Positions 36,805 through 47,354 of a stretch of DNA of 64,000 nt are shown one piece after another. Origin of the DNA: Physella acuta (lineage: Eukaryota > Mollusca > Gastropoda > Physidae); contig NW_026731811.1 in NCBI RefSeq assembly GCF_028476545.1, forward strand, positions 35,001-99,000, read 5' to 3'. The position numbers and the translations under genes are program-made. The notes under the pieces were generated by a model. That model was given only the letters and a program-made list of their open reading frames with translations, searched no databases and had not been told where the DNA came from. The first letter of the stretch is position 1; each line of letters starts with the position of its first letter.

Positions 36805-38876
36805 ATGGCTTCGTTTCCAGCTAAACGTGGCATTATCATCGGACTGCTAATCTGCACAAGCTCACTTGTCGGCATAAGTTCACTTCTTATCTTCACCTCC
36901 CACAATGTTTACCCACCCACGCTGCGTACGTCACTGGGTGACGTCACTGGAACTCGGAAACATATAGAAAACAAACCTATAGAGGTTTTCTATGGGATCC
37001 CTTATGCCCAACCTCCTGTGAGAGAGCTGAGGTTTAAACCTCCGGTGCCGCAAGAGCCGTGGTCCGGCACCAAAGACGCCACCCAGAAACCAAATTCCTG
37101 CTGGCAAGAGATTGACGAGGCGTTCGATCGTTTCCCGGGGGTGGAGATGTGGAACCCCAACACGGCGAGAAGCGAAGACTGCCTGTACCTCAACGTCTGG
37201 CGGCCGTCTTGCTCAGTCGGCTGTAACGAACCCAAACCGATAATGGTGTGGATATACGGCGGAGGTTTTTACTCCGGTTCCACAACGCTTGATGTCTACG
37301 ATGGCTCGTATTTATCCGCCTATAAAGACGTCATCGTCGTATCCATTGCCTACAGACTTGGAGTTTTAGGTTTTATGTTTTCAGACAGTGACGACGCCCC
37401 TGGAAATATGGGGCTGTTAGACCAGACAATGGCTCTACGGTGGGTGAAAGACAACGCCGTCAACTTAGGTGGGTCGCCGGACGACATCACACTATTCGGA
37501 GAAAGTGCGGGTGCGATTAGCGTTGGGTATCATCTGCTGTCCCCGCTATCGCGTGACCTGTTCACCTACGCCATCATGGAAAGCGCCTCGCCGTTGTTTG
37601 AGTTGCCAGCTGGTAAAAAAGAAGCCGCTTTAAATAAAACAATTATCCTAGCTGACATCCTCTCCTGTCCAACTGACCCGCCCGCTGCCATGATGACCTG
37701 CCTCCGAGAAATCGACTCACAAACCATCACGAAAAAACAATGGGAGCTTGAGAGATTTTATCCCGGCATTCCTTTTTGGCCGTTGGTAGACGGATACTTC
37801 CTGCCTGACGAACCCGCGCTCATGATTCAACGCGGTGACGTCAAAAACACCAGCGTCATAATCGGAGTCAACGCCAACGAAGGAACCTATTTCTTTGTTT
37901 ATTTATTCATGAAATATTTCCCCATCAACGGAGATGGGCAGATCACAGAGAGGCAATACGACGAAATCCTACACGAAATCTTCTCCGGCGACAGCTCAAA
38001 AGTATCGCAGGTAAAGCAAGAGTACTCACGAGAACCAGGCCTGTCTTACACTGCCAGACTAGACGCCATCTACGGCGACAAGCGGTTCAAATGCCCGGTC
38101 GTGGACTTCGCTCGTGAGTACGCCAAGGTCGGCGGGAAAATTTACCTGTACAGCTTTGAGCATCGCGTGAGTACCAACCCGTGGCCGGAGTGGCTGGGCG
38201 TGGCCCACGGGTATGAAATTGAGATCGTCTTTGGCTTGCCTTTAGCTCCAAGCTCCAGATACACGGATCAGGAGAGGGAGCTGAGCTTAAAAGTGATGGA
38301 GTTGTGGACCAATTTGGCAAAAACTGGGTAAGATTTTGCTTTTCGTTAAATTGTGTTTAGTAAAGATTTCTTAAACATTGCTGGTAGGTAGTCTAGTAAA
38401 GGTGATAGGGTATCACCGTCTACTTGAATCTGAATAACAATGATGTTGGGTTTTTTTTGTGTCCATAGAAATTATTTTCCGCGTACAATTTTCAATTTGG
38501 TGTTAAAACCCAACGAGTAGAGAAAGCGAAACATTTAAATTGAATCAATTTTTTTTAATTAATAGAAGCCATAACACTAGAACAACAGAAATAGTAAAAA
38601 AAAAAAAACAGATAAATAAACCCTGTTTTTTGTTGTAATATGTAAATCTAGTTTTTATTATTGAGTTGCCAATTTTCAATTTTATGAATAAATATATTGT
38701 TGATGCTTTTTAATTGGATTTTTTTCAATCAATTCAGCAACCCAAACAAACAGAGTGAAACAATATGGCCGCCCTACACCTCAACCGATCAACATTACGT
38801 CATTATTGACTCGGAAGGAACAAGAATAGCCCGGAGCTTACGCCAGCAACAATGTGCTTTGTTGTCTAGGATGTAA
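36805..38876 (+). CDS. Cholinesterase-like type-B carboxylesterase (paralogue 1)
   Basis: Serine hydrolase of the cholinesterase/carboxylesterase alpha/beta-hydrolase family. Two coding exons, 36805-38327 and 38738-38876, 553 codons. Residues about 9-32 form a hydrophobic N-terminal segment (uncleaved anchor or signal). Oxyanion hole YGGGF (151-155), nucleophile Ser234 in FGESAGA, acid Glu359 in NANEGTYF, His468 in GVAHGYEIEIVFGLPL. Trp116 in VEMWNPN corresponds to the choline-binding Trp of acetylcholinesterase, and FYSGSTTLDVYDGSYL is also cholinesterase-like. The end is WPPYTSTDQHYVIID..QQQCALLSRM with the conserved Cys, but without a tetramerisation tail or GPI signal. The substrate cannot be read from sequence; choline esters are possible. 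Kozak context CCAAGATGG is good. A 249-bp tract (37022-37270) is identical to the paralogue at 45.2-47.3 kb. Confidence 0.93.
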
Positions 38877-38954
38877 TACTGACTTCCATCATAATTCATA
38901 GCCCCGTTAAAAAAAATCTTGTGGCTTGTGGCAAAAGAAACTGAAGCGTAGTGT
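38877..38954. other. Esterase 1 downstream flank and hAT target site
   Basis: A short 3' flank. The final 8 bases, CGTAGTGT (38947-38954), are the left target-site duplication of the transposon that follows. Confidence 0.6.
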
Positions 38955-40668
38955 CAGTAGCGTACGCAGGGGGGGAGCAGGGGGAGCGGCCGCTCCCCCT
39001 CTGGCCATTTTCATCAAAGTGGCGCCTTTTTGGAAACTTTTTAAACTCAAACTTTTAAACAATGATATTTGTTAAAAAAATATTTTTTGGTCGGCACATC
39101 TATGTAAATCACAAGATTTCTTTTCATACAGCAATTAAGCATTATTGTACTAGTCTAGTAGTGTCTACGTTTACAACACGTATTAACAGCTGCATCAGTT
39201 TGCCATTCTAAAAATAACCATTACGATGCATTGCAATGTTTAAAAAACCTCTACGGTAGTACCACTTGGCAAGAGGGGCGTTAAGTTTAGGGCAACTGTA
39301 TAATGTATTTGCTTACGAATAATTGAATTAGAAAATGTTATACATAAAACTTCACACATAATTACTTTATATATACAGTTTGAATCGTGTGATTAATTTT
39401 TAAAAAATTACAATACAGAAACAAATACAACTCATGTGGCACCTTTATTTAAATTTACTTATGAGCAAACTGCGTAGAGGTGGGGGACATTTTGACAAGG
39501 TCAATAACGTCATCACGATGAAGTAGTAGTATTCTTACAGTCTGGGCGATAGTGATTACGATTACAAATTATATGAAACAGTTACAACCCCCCCCCCTCC
39601 CCCATGGACCCTTCTGTAAAAAAATATTGTCATAATACCACTGCTACTTATTTAAATCTATTTCTGTAATATATATTTGTATAGTATATATTTGTGTAAT
39701 ATATATGTATGTTTAGAACAGGCATCTAAAAACTGACGCTATGTTCACTCTGAGTTGGTTATCCACCTCCCCCCCCCACACACACACACCTCACCACCAC
39801 AATTGTGTAGAGCGACATTAATGTCACACCTAGGTATACACTGGGTTGGATAATTGACCTAAAGTGAACGAACAGTGGTGAATGAACCCCCCCCCCAACC
39901 CACCCCGAACTGATCTGTTAAGTACATGTAGAAAAACTCGTAATGATGTACCAAAGTACCATGCCGCCAGAAAATTAGCTTTTTAAAAGTAAAACTCTGT
40001 GAATATTGTTTTTGCAATTACCAGTAAAAATGTGTATGATCAATACAGTGATCTAACCCATACCAATCACTATGTTAAAAATGATCTTTAAAGAACACAA
40101 AGAAGCAGTAGTTAATTAGTAGTTAATTAAAAATATATGATCTGAACTAAAACACCAATATTTAGTTAAATGTAGGCTGTTAATCCGAATGTTTGTCTAT
40201 TATATCGAAAAGCGTGGTTTTATACCAACTCTGATTTTAAAAACTTTCATTATGCTGTAATACTTTAGCATTTATGATGAAGATATATTAAATTCTGATT
40301 ACAGACAAAAACATTTTGTAAACACGAATAGTGTTAAACTATTTCATTATATTCTAAAGTAATTATTTATTTGTTTTGACATTTATAATTAAATTTGTAG
40401 ATATATACATATTTATATTAAGAGAGTGATTATTTCCCCTATTTCACTTGTCTTAAAAAATTTCCCAGGAATTATTATGTAAGAATTTTTTTTTTACAAG
40501 AATTACAAAACAGATTGTGTTACGTTCATTGTTTTTGGCTGTAGTGTGTATATATATATTTTTTTTTGTTTAGATCGATACAATTTTTGTTTTGTCGGCC
40601 TACATTGTGTGTTAATTTATTTTACATCATAGCGAAGTAATGACATACAGATAGTAATTATATATGTA

Positions 40669-40763
<95 letters not shown>

Positions 40764-40847
40764 CACGTATACAGAACGTGTTAAAAGTTCGGCGCCTTTT
40801 TTTGCTCTTTTCGCTCCCCCTACAACGAAAACCTGGATACGCCTCTG
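38955..40847. mobile_element. Non-autonomous hAT-like DNA transposon (1.9 kb)
   Basis: Termini CAGTAGCGTACGCAGG and, inverted, CAGAGGCGTATCCAGG; both are followed inward by GGGGGAGCG and GGCGCC motifs. Flanked by a perfect 8-bp target duplication CGTAGTGT (38947-38954 and 40848-40855), typical of hAT. The inside is AT-rich with C-runs (about 39590, 39770, 39890) and a (TA)n tract near the right end, with no transposase frame. It lies just downstream of esterase 1. Confidence 0.88.
40658..40761. repeat. (TA)n microsatellite
   Basis: About 100 bp of TA repeats, with two interspersed TATG units at the left, inside the hAT-like element. A plus-strand Ile/Tyr frame through it is an artefact. Confidence 0.95.
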
Positions 40848-40916
40848 CGTAGTGTAAAGTAGGATTCCCAGATTTGGCGTTACCTATGGTTTCATGTTTT
40901 CCTCAGCTTGTTCATG

Positions 40917-40917
<1 letters not shown>

Positions 40918-41009
<92 letters not shown>
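40918..41009. repeat. (TA)n microsatellite
   Basis: About 90 bp of pure TA repeats some 70 bp beyond the right end of the hAT-like element. Confidence 0.95.
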
Positions 41010-41013
<4 letters not shown>

Positions 41014-41533
41014 CAGTAGATTAAATTTTTAAAACACGTGGGGCTGTAAAAACCTCATTGTGTTTTTATTACCTTTGTACAGAGTCAATGTATTTGTTGT
41101 TAAGAACATTCTAGGTAACTAAATACTAAATAAAATTTGAAACATTCTCAACACAATTTTTGTTTTTTTAATTTGTCAGGTATAAAATAAATAATTATAA
41201 AAACAAAGACAAGATGAAGTTCAATTTATAAATCAGAGGAAAACATTGAAATGCGTTCTCAAATATTAATGTTTTTTGAAATTTTTCGAATTTTGTTGCG
41301 TCATTTAAACGTAAACACAACAACTAGATTAGAATTAATATTTTAAATAATTTATTGTTCTAAATCTATGTTTGGTTTTTGGTAATTAATATTTTATGTA
41401 CCGTAACAGTATTATAAAAAAACAATTTGTTTTTTTCTTCTTGTTTCATAGTGACATATATACAAATATAAAAACAACCATATTTAAAATAAATATAAAA
41501 AGCGCGCGCAAATGTGTTTTAATACATTTTTTA

Positions 41534-41901
41534 AATAATCATTAAAAAAGTTTTAAAAAACCCACGTTTTCTGATTGAACTAAAAAGTAGAAAATAAATG
41601 CTATAGGCCCTACATCACAATAATGCAAGCGATCACTCTACTATAAGCGATCAAAAACGTGGGGCGCCGAAGTAAAAGTTATATTACTATTGATTAGATA
41701 ATACTATTGACTTTTATTAGGGAGCTTGTAGAGAGTCAACAGTATTAGAAACTGTAAGAAAATCACGGCGCCCCACGTTTTTGCTCGCTTATAGTAGAGT
41801 GATCGCTTGCATTATTGTGATGTAGGGCCTATAGCATTTATTTTCTACTTTTTAGTTCAATCAGAAAACGTGGGTTTTTTAAAACTTTTTTAATGATTAT
41901 T
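41534..41901. repeat. Near-perfect 136-bp inverted repeat (palindromic element)
   Basis: Left arm 41534-41669 and right arm 41766-41901 are reverse complements with essentially one mismatch (GCGATC versus GCGAGC), around a 96-bp spacer. The arms include AACCCACGTTTTCTGATTGA, GCTATAGGCCCTACATCACA and AAAAACGTGGGGCGCCG. No coding frame and no clear target duplication. It could be a foldback MITE or a recent local inverted duplication. Confidence 0.85.
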
Positions 41902-41985
41902 ATTTTCTACTTTTTAGTCTTTGTCTGTTTGTTTGCATTAAAATCTTGCTATCGATTTTATCTTTTCACTTTTTTTTGGGTAAAC

Positions 41986-42145
41986 GAAGACAACTCGTAA
42001 AAAGACAACTCGTAAAAAGACAACTCGTAAAAAGACAACTCGTAAAAAACACGTTGTTTGAATACGTTACTGACTAGAACACATAGATTTGAACCCGTGT
42101 CGAGTGGGATAGCAATCGTGTGCCCAACCACTCGACCATATCGTC
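41986..42145 (-). mobile_element. tRNA-Ser-like SINE with 15-bp tail repeats
   Basis: On the minus strand a tRNA-like head (42145 down to about 42076) has a box A region TGGTCGAGTGGTTGGGC and box B GGGTTCAAATC, closest to a tRNA-Ser(GCT) pattern, with a GCT triplet where the anticodon would be. It is followed by unrelated sequence and four 15-bp repeats (TTTTTACGAGTTGTC, 41986-42047). Stem pairing is too poor for a working tRNA, so a SINE is the better call. Confidence 0.65.
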
Positions 42146-42305
42146 TCCCCCAAATTGGCCTACCTCCTGTAAGTTTAAACTCGGTTCAAGCTAAATTCTC
42201 TGCCCCTAAGCCTGTGGCGACATGTGATCGTTCGCTTCACTGCGCGCGAGGTACGCGTCGCTGGTTTTTTTTCTAACGCTAGCAGAGGAGAATTATATAT
42301 ATAGA
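42146..42305 (-). mobile_element. Helitron-like element, copy 3 (5' half, joined to a SINE)
   Basis: On the minus strand it starts after an A with TCTATATATATAATTCTC and contains GGGGCAGAGAATTTAGCTTG and AACTTACAGGAGGTAG, colinear with copies 1 and 2. The downstream half is replaced by the tRNA-Ser-like SINE, so it is a composite. The 3' terminus was not found. Confidence 0.6.
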
Positions 42306-42521
42306 TTATATAGCGGTCTAAAATGCTCAATAAAATGTTTCCATTGATCAATTTAGTAATAATAACAATTGAATATTCAATGGTCATCCAAAAGAAAGCT
42401 TCCCTGAAAATTTCAGCGCGCTAGCTAACTGGGAAGTGCCAGAAATTTCGATCGCAAGATTTGATTGGAAAGACAAACAGTTACAAACAATTAAAATATT
42501 ACATTTCTAAATTTTTTAATG

Positions 42522-42613
<92 letters not shown>
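42522..42613. repeat. (ATT)n microsatellite
   Basis: About 30 ATT units. The poly-Leu frame across it is an artefact. Confidence 0.97.
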
Positions 42614-42614
<1 letters not shown>

Positions 42615-44654
42615 AGTTTATGAGTACATACAAAGAGTTTCGTCAACACCGGAAATAAACCTGGCTATTGCCATTAATTTATTAACTCAGTGGATGGTTA
42701 AATATCTCGTCCGTTTGATTGTTAAACGTGATTTATTTGACGAGATTATTTATTTCATTACGCAAAAAAAGCGATGGAAAAGAGGGGGGGGGGGGGGGGG
42801 GGGGTAATGGAAGAATCGTACTTGACTGTCTGCTCGCCACCATCTCAATACAAAGCTTATGACTACACGAAAACACGCGCATACACATTATTGAGTTGAT
42901 AACACACACATACACATAAGTTAGTTTAAAACTTACGCGTACGCATAAATTAGATGAAACGAAGACTACACAAATGTTGAAGTTTGCGGTTTTTATTTTT
43001 TTTTTCAGAAAAATAACAACAAACAAATAAACGAAAGAATAACTAATAGCTATGTGACTCAAAGCAATGTTCAGTTTTTGTTCTAATTTTTGACCTCATC
43101 AATGTGAATATAAACACCAAACGAAGATCAGCAGTGAATTATGTCGCAGGCTCGGCGACCAACACATTTCTAAGGGACAGCGTGAGTACGTCGTGTACGT
43201 CCGATAGACCTTGATGCACGTCAGTAGTGAGCATCCATGTCGAACGTCATTGATAGATATCCGTATGGTACCACATTGACGTCCATAGGACGTAGGGCGT
43301 ATATTATGCAAATCCACAGAAAGCGATACCAGTATAGATGCAAGCAATGGAAGTTAAAAATTGTTAGCCTGTTTAAGAATTAACTCAACAACAGTTACAG
43401 TAGAGCGCTGTTTTGACCAGCGAAACATGCGAGTTACATAAACATCACATAATTTAGTTTGATCACGGCTTTAACAACCCAATAAAATCGACAATACTTG
43501 TTAGCCGGTAGTTTCTAAAAATTACTTGTTTATCACTTAGAACCGGGAAAAGAGGAAGGGTGGTGGCGTTGTAAAATGGCGTTTAATTAGCCAATCTTGT
43601 TGGTTTTTTAAGATTCAATCATTGACCAAATATTCTGTGGAAAGAGAAATAAATTTAGATCTATTCAGTTTTATAATTATAATAAATACATTTATTTTGT
43701 ATTCTAGTTAAAACATGAACATTAAAAAAAAAAATTCTCACTGCAAAATTTAAAAAAAATATTTTTTTTGCTTTATAAGTCGTTTAAAAAATTGATATAC
43801 TGAGTTTTACAAAAACATATAGCGTATAGCTTTCTCAAGAGAAATATGAAACAATATAACGACAGCATAAGGAAGAGAGAAAAAAATCGATTATTTTTTT
43901 CTTGCATCACAGAACATAGTAGTAAAGGGGGATAATTAAACGTAATGTCAACTCTCTATCTACACTGCTGTAGAATTATGCTATGATCGCTGTGCATCTG
44001 TCGTATCGACCAGCCCACGGCTGGGTCTAGCCGAGCACCCGTTTAGACCAGAGCACCTCTAGCATCGATTCCACCTGAGGTTGACGTCTTTGTGGGACGT
44101 CAAGAAAATCTTTATCACGTCAGCTTTTTTTTTTCGAAATTTCCTATTTAGGAACACAACGTAAGCCATTGTTTATCGGCTGCGTACTCTTCAGCTCTAG
44201 ATTTTTAAAGAATCTACTTTGACTAGGTTTTGTAAGACACATTTTTGAGTTATCTCCCTCATTGTTTTCTTATTTAATAAACATAATCAGATTATTTAAA
44301 GTTATGTCCCTTACAGGCTATCGCAGTTATTTAAACAGAGTGGAATAAAATAATGCAGCCTAGAATTAGCTTTTGATTTTTATTTCTAACCCGTTCCCCC
44401 CCCCCCCCCCCTCCCCCTTAGGATCGGCGCCCGGGGCGGCCGCCCCACTTGCCCTCTCCTAATTACGTCATTGGACATTACCCACCTAGCCCAGTGCAAG
44501 ACGCACCCATTTTTAGGTGCGTGAACCACCTCTCCAAAATGCATGATCCACCTTGTCTAGCGAACCACCCACCTTTACTTACAACTCGATTCACCTTGCC
44601 CTGTACCTAACCTACTTTTCATAGACAGTAATATACCTTTCTTTAAACGTGGCA
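42614..44654. other. Intergenic DNA between the esterases, no gene seen
   Basis: AT-rich with a G-run at 42785-42804 and a C-run at about 44397-44413. The latter precedes GGCGCCCGGGGCGG, reminiscent of the hAT-like termini. The short minus-strand frames (42733-43062, 43099-43347) show no family features. Confidence 0.5.
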
Positions 44655-45035
44655 CGGTTCTCCCAAATCATGACTTACTTCTCCCAAATCATGACTTACT
44701 TCCCACAGATCGCGACCCACTTTTCCCATATCGTACGACATACTTCCCGCAGATCGCGACCCACTTTTCCCATATCGTATGACATACTTCCCCAGATCGC
44801 GACCCACTTTTCCCCTATCGTCTGACATACTTCCCCCAGATCGCGACCCACTTTTCCCATATTGTATGACATACTTCCCCAGATCGCAACCCACTTTTCC
44901 CATATTGTATGACATACTTCCCCAGATCGCGACCCACTTTTCCAATATCGTATGACATACTTCCCCCAGATCGCGACCCACTTTTCCCTTATCGTGTGAC
45001 ATACTTCCCCCAGATCGCGACCTACTTTTCCCTAC
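44655..45035. repeat. About 43-bp minisatellite, 8-9 copies
   Basis: Units of about 43-44 bp (CAGATCGCGACCCACTTTTC, CCATATCGTATGACATACTT, CCC) run to 45035, preceded by shorter CTCCCAAATCATGACTTACTT repeats. It sits 120 bp beyond the stop codon of the minus-strand esterase, so it lies in its 3' UTR or flank. The 152-codon minus-strand frame is a by-product of the repeat. Confidence 0.88.
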
Positions 45036-45154
45036 CTGGATCTTTACGAACCACCTGTCGCCAGAGAAAACATCTGTTTTTAAACTATACAGGTTGTTCA
45101 CACATCACAAAATAGCCCGAACATTGGCCACTCACCCCAACACAACGCATACAG

Positions 45155-47339
45155 TTAAAGTTCCTCCAGGAACGCACACTCGTGCCGCCGCAAGTTCCTG
45201 TCTTCTCTGATGCCAGCCGAGTCTATGTCAATATGACGTTGGTCGTCTGCTGTGTACGGTGGCCATACGACATCGCCGTCCGTGTTGGGATTGCTGGGAA
45301 ATAGCAGAATTGAATTAAGCATAAATTATGGTTTTAAAAAAGCTACGGATGGATTAAGAACATGTTTCAATAAATATTACACCCTAAGCTCTGTAGATGT
45401 AGACTTGTAAAATAAATGGGAGGGGGGGGGGGGAGGGGGGGAGGAAACTATGATAAATGCCTTAACAATCTTCAATAGTTCCCCTCCCACCCATTAGCAT
45501 CGATGAAATAGGTTATTTCACATCAAACAAAATAATTCAGAATGTTTTCTAAACGGCTTAGTTAATAAACCACGTGCAGTCACGCCGTATTATTTGATCA
45601 CACGGCCAAATAGAGCCACGCCCACTCTCAGTCTCATTAAGCTTCCTCTGGAAAACTCCGACTCACATTAAATAACCCCCAATCACTCTCATTAACACAA
45701 GTTAACTCACATGAAACCCTGCCCCCGAAACCAACCCCCATCATACTAAACCACGCCTACTCACAAAAAGCCCCGCCGCCGAAACCAATCCCCCTAATAC
45801 TAAACCACACCCATCACATAAAAACCACACCTACTAAGCCATGTCAACTCACCCACTCTGAGCAAACCTCGTCCACATTGACATCACTCCCGAGCTCAGC
45901 TCCCTCTCCTGATCCGTGTATTTCGAGCTCGGAGCTAAAGGCAAGCCAAAGACGATCTCAATCTCATACCCGTGGGCCACGCCCAGCCACTTGGGCCAGG
46001 GGTTGCTACTCACACGGTGTTCAAAATTGTACAGGTAAACTTTCCCGCCAATTTTTGAAAACTCCTGGGCAAAATTTATAACGGGGCATTTGAAAAGCGT
46101 ATCACCGGATATGGCGTCAACCCTGTTCGTGTAGGAGATGCTGGCGTTTCTAGCGTATTCCCGTTTGACTTTCTCAATCACCGTTTCGTCGGATTCGAAT
46201 ATATTTTGGAGAATGTTGTTGTACTGGGTTTCTGTAAGTTGGCCGTTGTCATCGAGTGGAAAATCTTCTTTGAAGCCGTACAGGTCAAAGTAGAGCCCTT
46301 CGTTTTTGTTGACACCGAGTATCACACTCGTGTTTTTGATGTCACCGCGGCGTATCATGTCCAGGGGGTGGTCAGGCAGGAAGTAGCCGTCCACGACAGG
46401 ACCCATCGGCACATCGAAATAATACGAGGTCTGTTCCCACTGTTTTTGGCTGATCACCTCGGGGCGGACGTCTCTTAAACAAGCCACATCGCCTGCGGTA
46501 CAGTTGAGACTGAGGGCGAAGTTTGAAGCTCTTTTGAGGGCGAGCGAGTGCTCCTGCACCGCCCAGCCGGCGAGGGGCGTGGCGCTTTCCATGATGGCGT
46601 AGGTGAACAGGTCACGTGATACGGGCGAAAGAAGGTGGAACCCAACGCTAGCGGCACCGGCGCTCTCTCCGAATAGCGTGATGTCGTCTGCTGACCCTCC
46701 TAAGCTGACGGCGTTGTCTTTCACCCACTTAAGCGCCAGAGCTTGATCCAGAAGTCCAGCATTACCTGGAGCGTCGGGGCTGTTGAGAAACAAAAAACCC
46801 ATCGCGCCGATTCTATAAGCAATGGACACGACGATGACGTCATTGAATGCGGATAAATACGAGCCGTCGTAGACGTCAAGCGTCGCGGTGCCGGAAGAAA
46901 AACCTCCGCCGTATATCCACACCATTATCGGTTTGGGTTCGTTACAGCCGACTGAGCAAGACGGCCGCCAGACGTTGAGGTACAGGCAGTCTTCGCTTCT
47001 CGCCGTGTTGGGGTTCCACATCTCCACCCCCGGGAAACGATCGAACGCCTCGTCAATCTCTTGCCAGCAGGAATTTGGTTTCTGGGTGGCGTCTTTGGTG
47101 CCGGACCACGGCTCTTGCGGCACCGGAGGTTTAAACCTCAGCTCTCCCACGGGAGGTTGGGCATAAGGGATCCCATAGAAAACCTGTACGGACTTGTCGC
47201 CGACCAGCTTCTGAAATCCCGTGACGTCACCCAGTGACGTATGCAGCGCCGCTGGTTTAGTACTCAATGACGCCATCACAGGCTGCCGCCCTGTACAGAC
47301 TAGCGCTGCTATTGTAATAAAGTGCATTAGAAAATCCAT
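45155..47339 (-). CDS. Cholinesterase-like type-B carboxylesterase (paralogue 2)
   Basis: Convergent paralogue of the esterase at 36.8 kb. Coding exons 45853-47339 and 45155-45293 (the last exon is 139 nt in both genes); 541 codons. The N-terminus (MDFLMHFITIAALVCTG) reads as a cleavable secretory signal, unlike the longer anchor-like segment of paralogue 1. Catalytic Ser226 (FGESAGA), Glu347 (NKNEGLYF), His457 (GVAHGYEI), oxyanion YGGGF, and Trp108 in VEMWNPN at the choline-site position. Ends WPPYTADDQRHIDID..HECAFLEEL with no tetramerisation or GPI tail, so a secreted soluble esterase is likely (inference). The acceptor at 47355-47356 leaves 15 nt of leader before the ATG and implies an upstream untranslated exon, proposed at 49063 to about 49130. 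Confidence 0.93.
45294..45852 (-). other. Esterase 2 intron
   Basis: A 559-bp intron between GG/gtgagt and tttcccag/C, splitting a Gly codon exactly as the 410-bp intron of paralogue 1 does. It contains a G-rich run (about 45420-45442) and CCACRCC-rich near-repeats (about 45595-45850). Confidence 0.8.
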
Positions 47340-47354
47340 CTTGACGTACAGAAT

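Noticed and set aside
40664-40852. Ile/Tyr repeat frame
   Set aside because: Translation of a (TA)n microsatellite.
42076-42145. Functional tRNA-Ser(GCT) gene on the minus strand
   Set aside because: Box A and B are recognisable, but the acceptor and other stems do not pair properly and tandem tail repeats follow, so a SINE head is the better explanation.
42461-42658. Poly-Leu frame
   Set aside because: Translation of the (ATT)n microsatellite.
44643-45101. 152-codon minus-strand frame with repeated GKVGRDLG
   Set aside because: It is a translation of the 43-44 bp minisatellite beyond the esterase 2 stop, with no start context, splice logic or family.
46206-47166. Plus-strand frames of 90 and 92 codons within esterase 2
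   Set aside because: Antisense shadows of a GC-rich coding exon; the same shadow appears opposite esterase 1.
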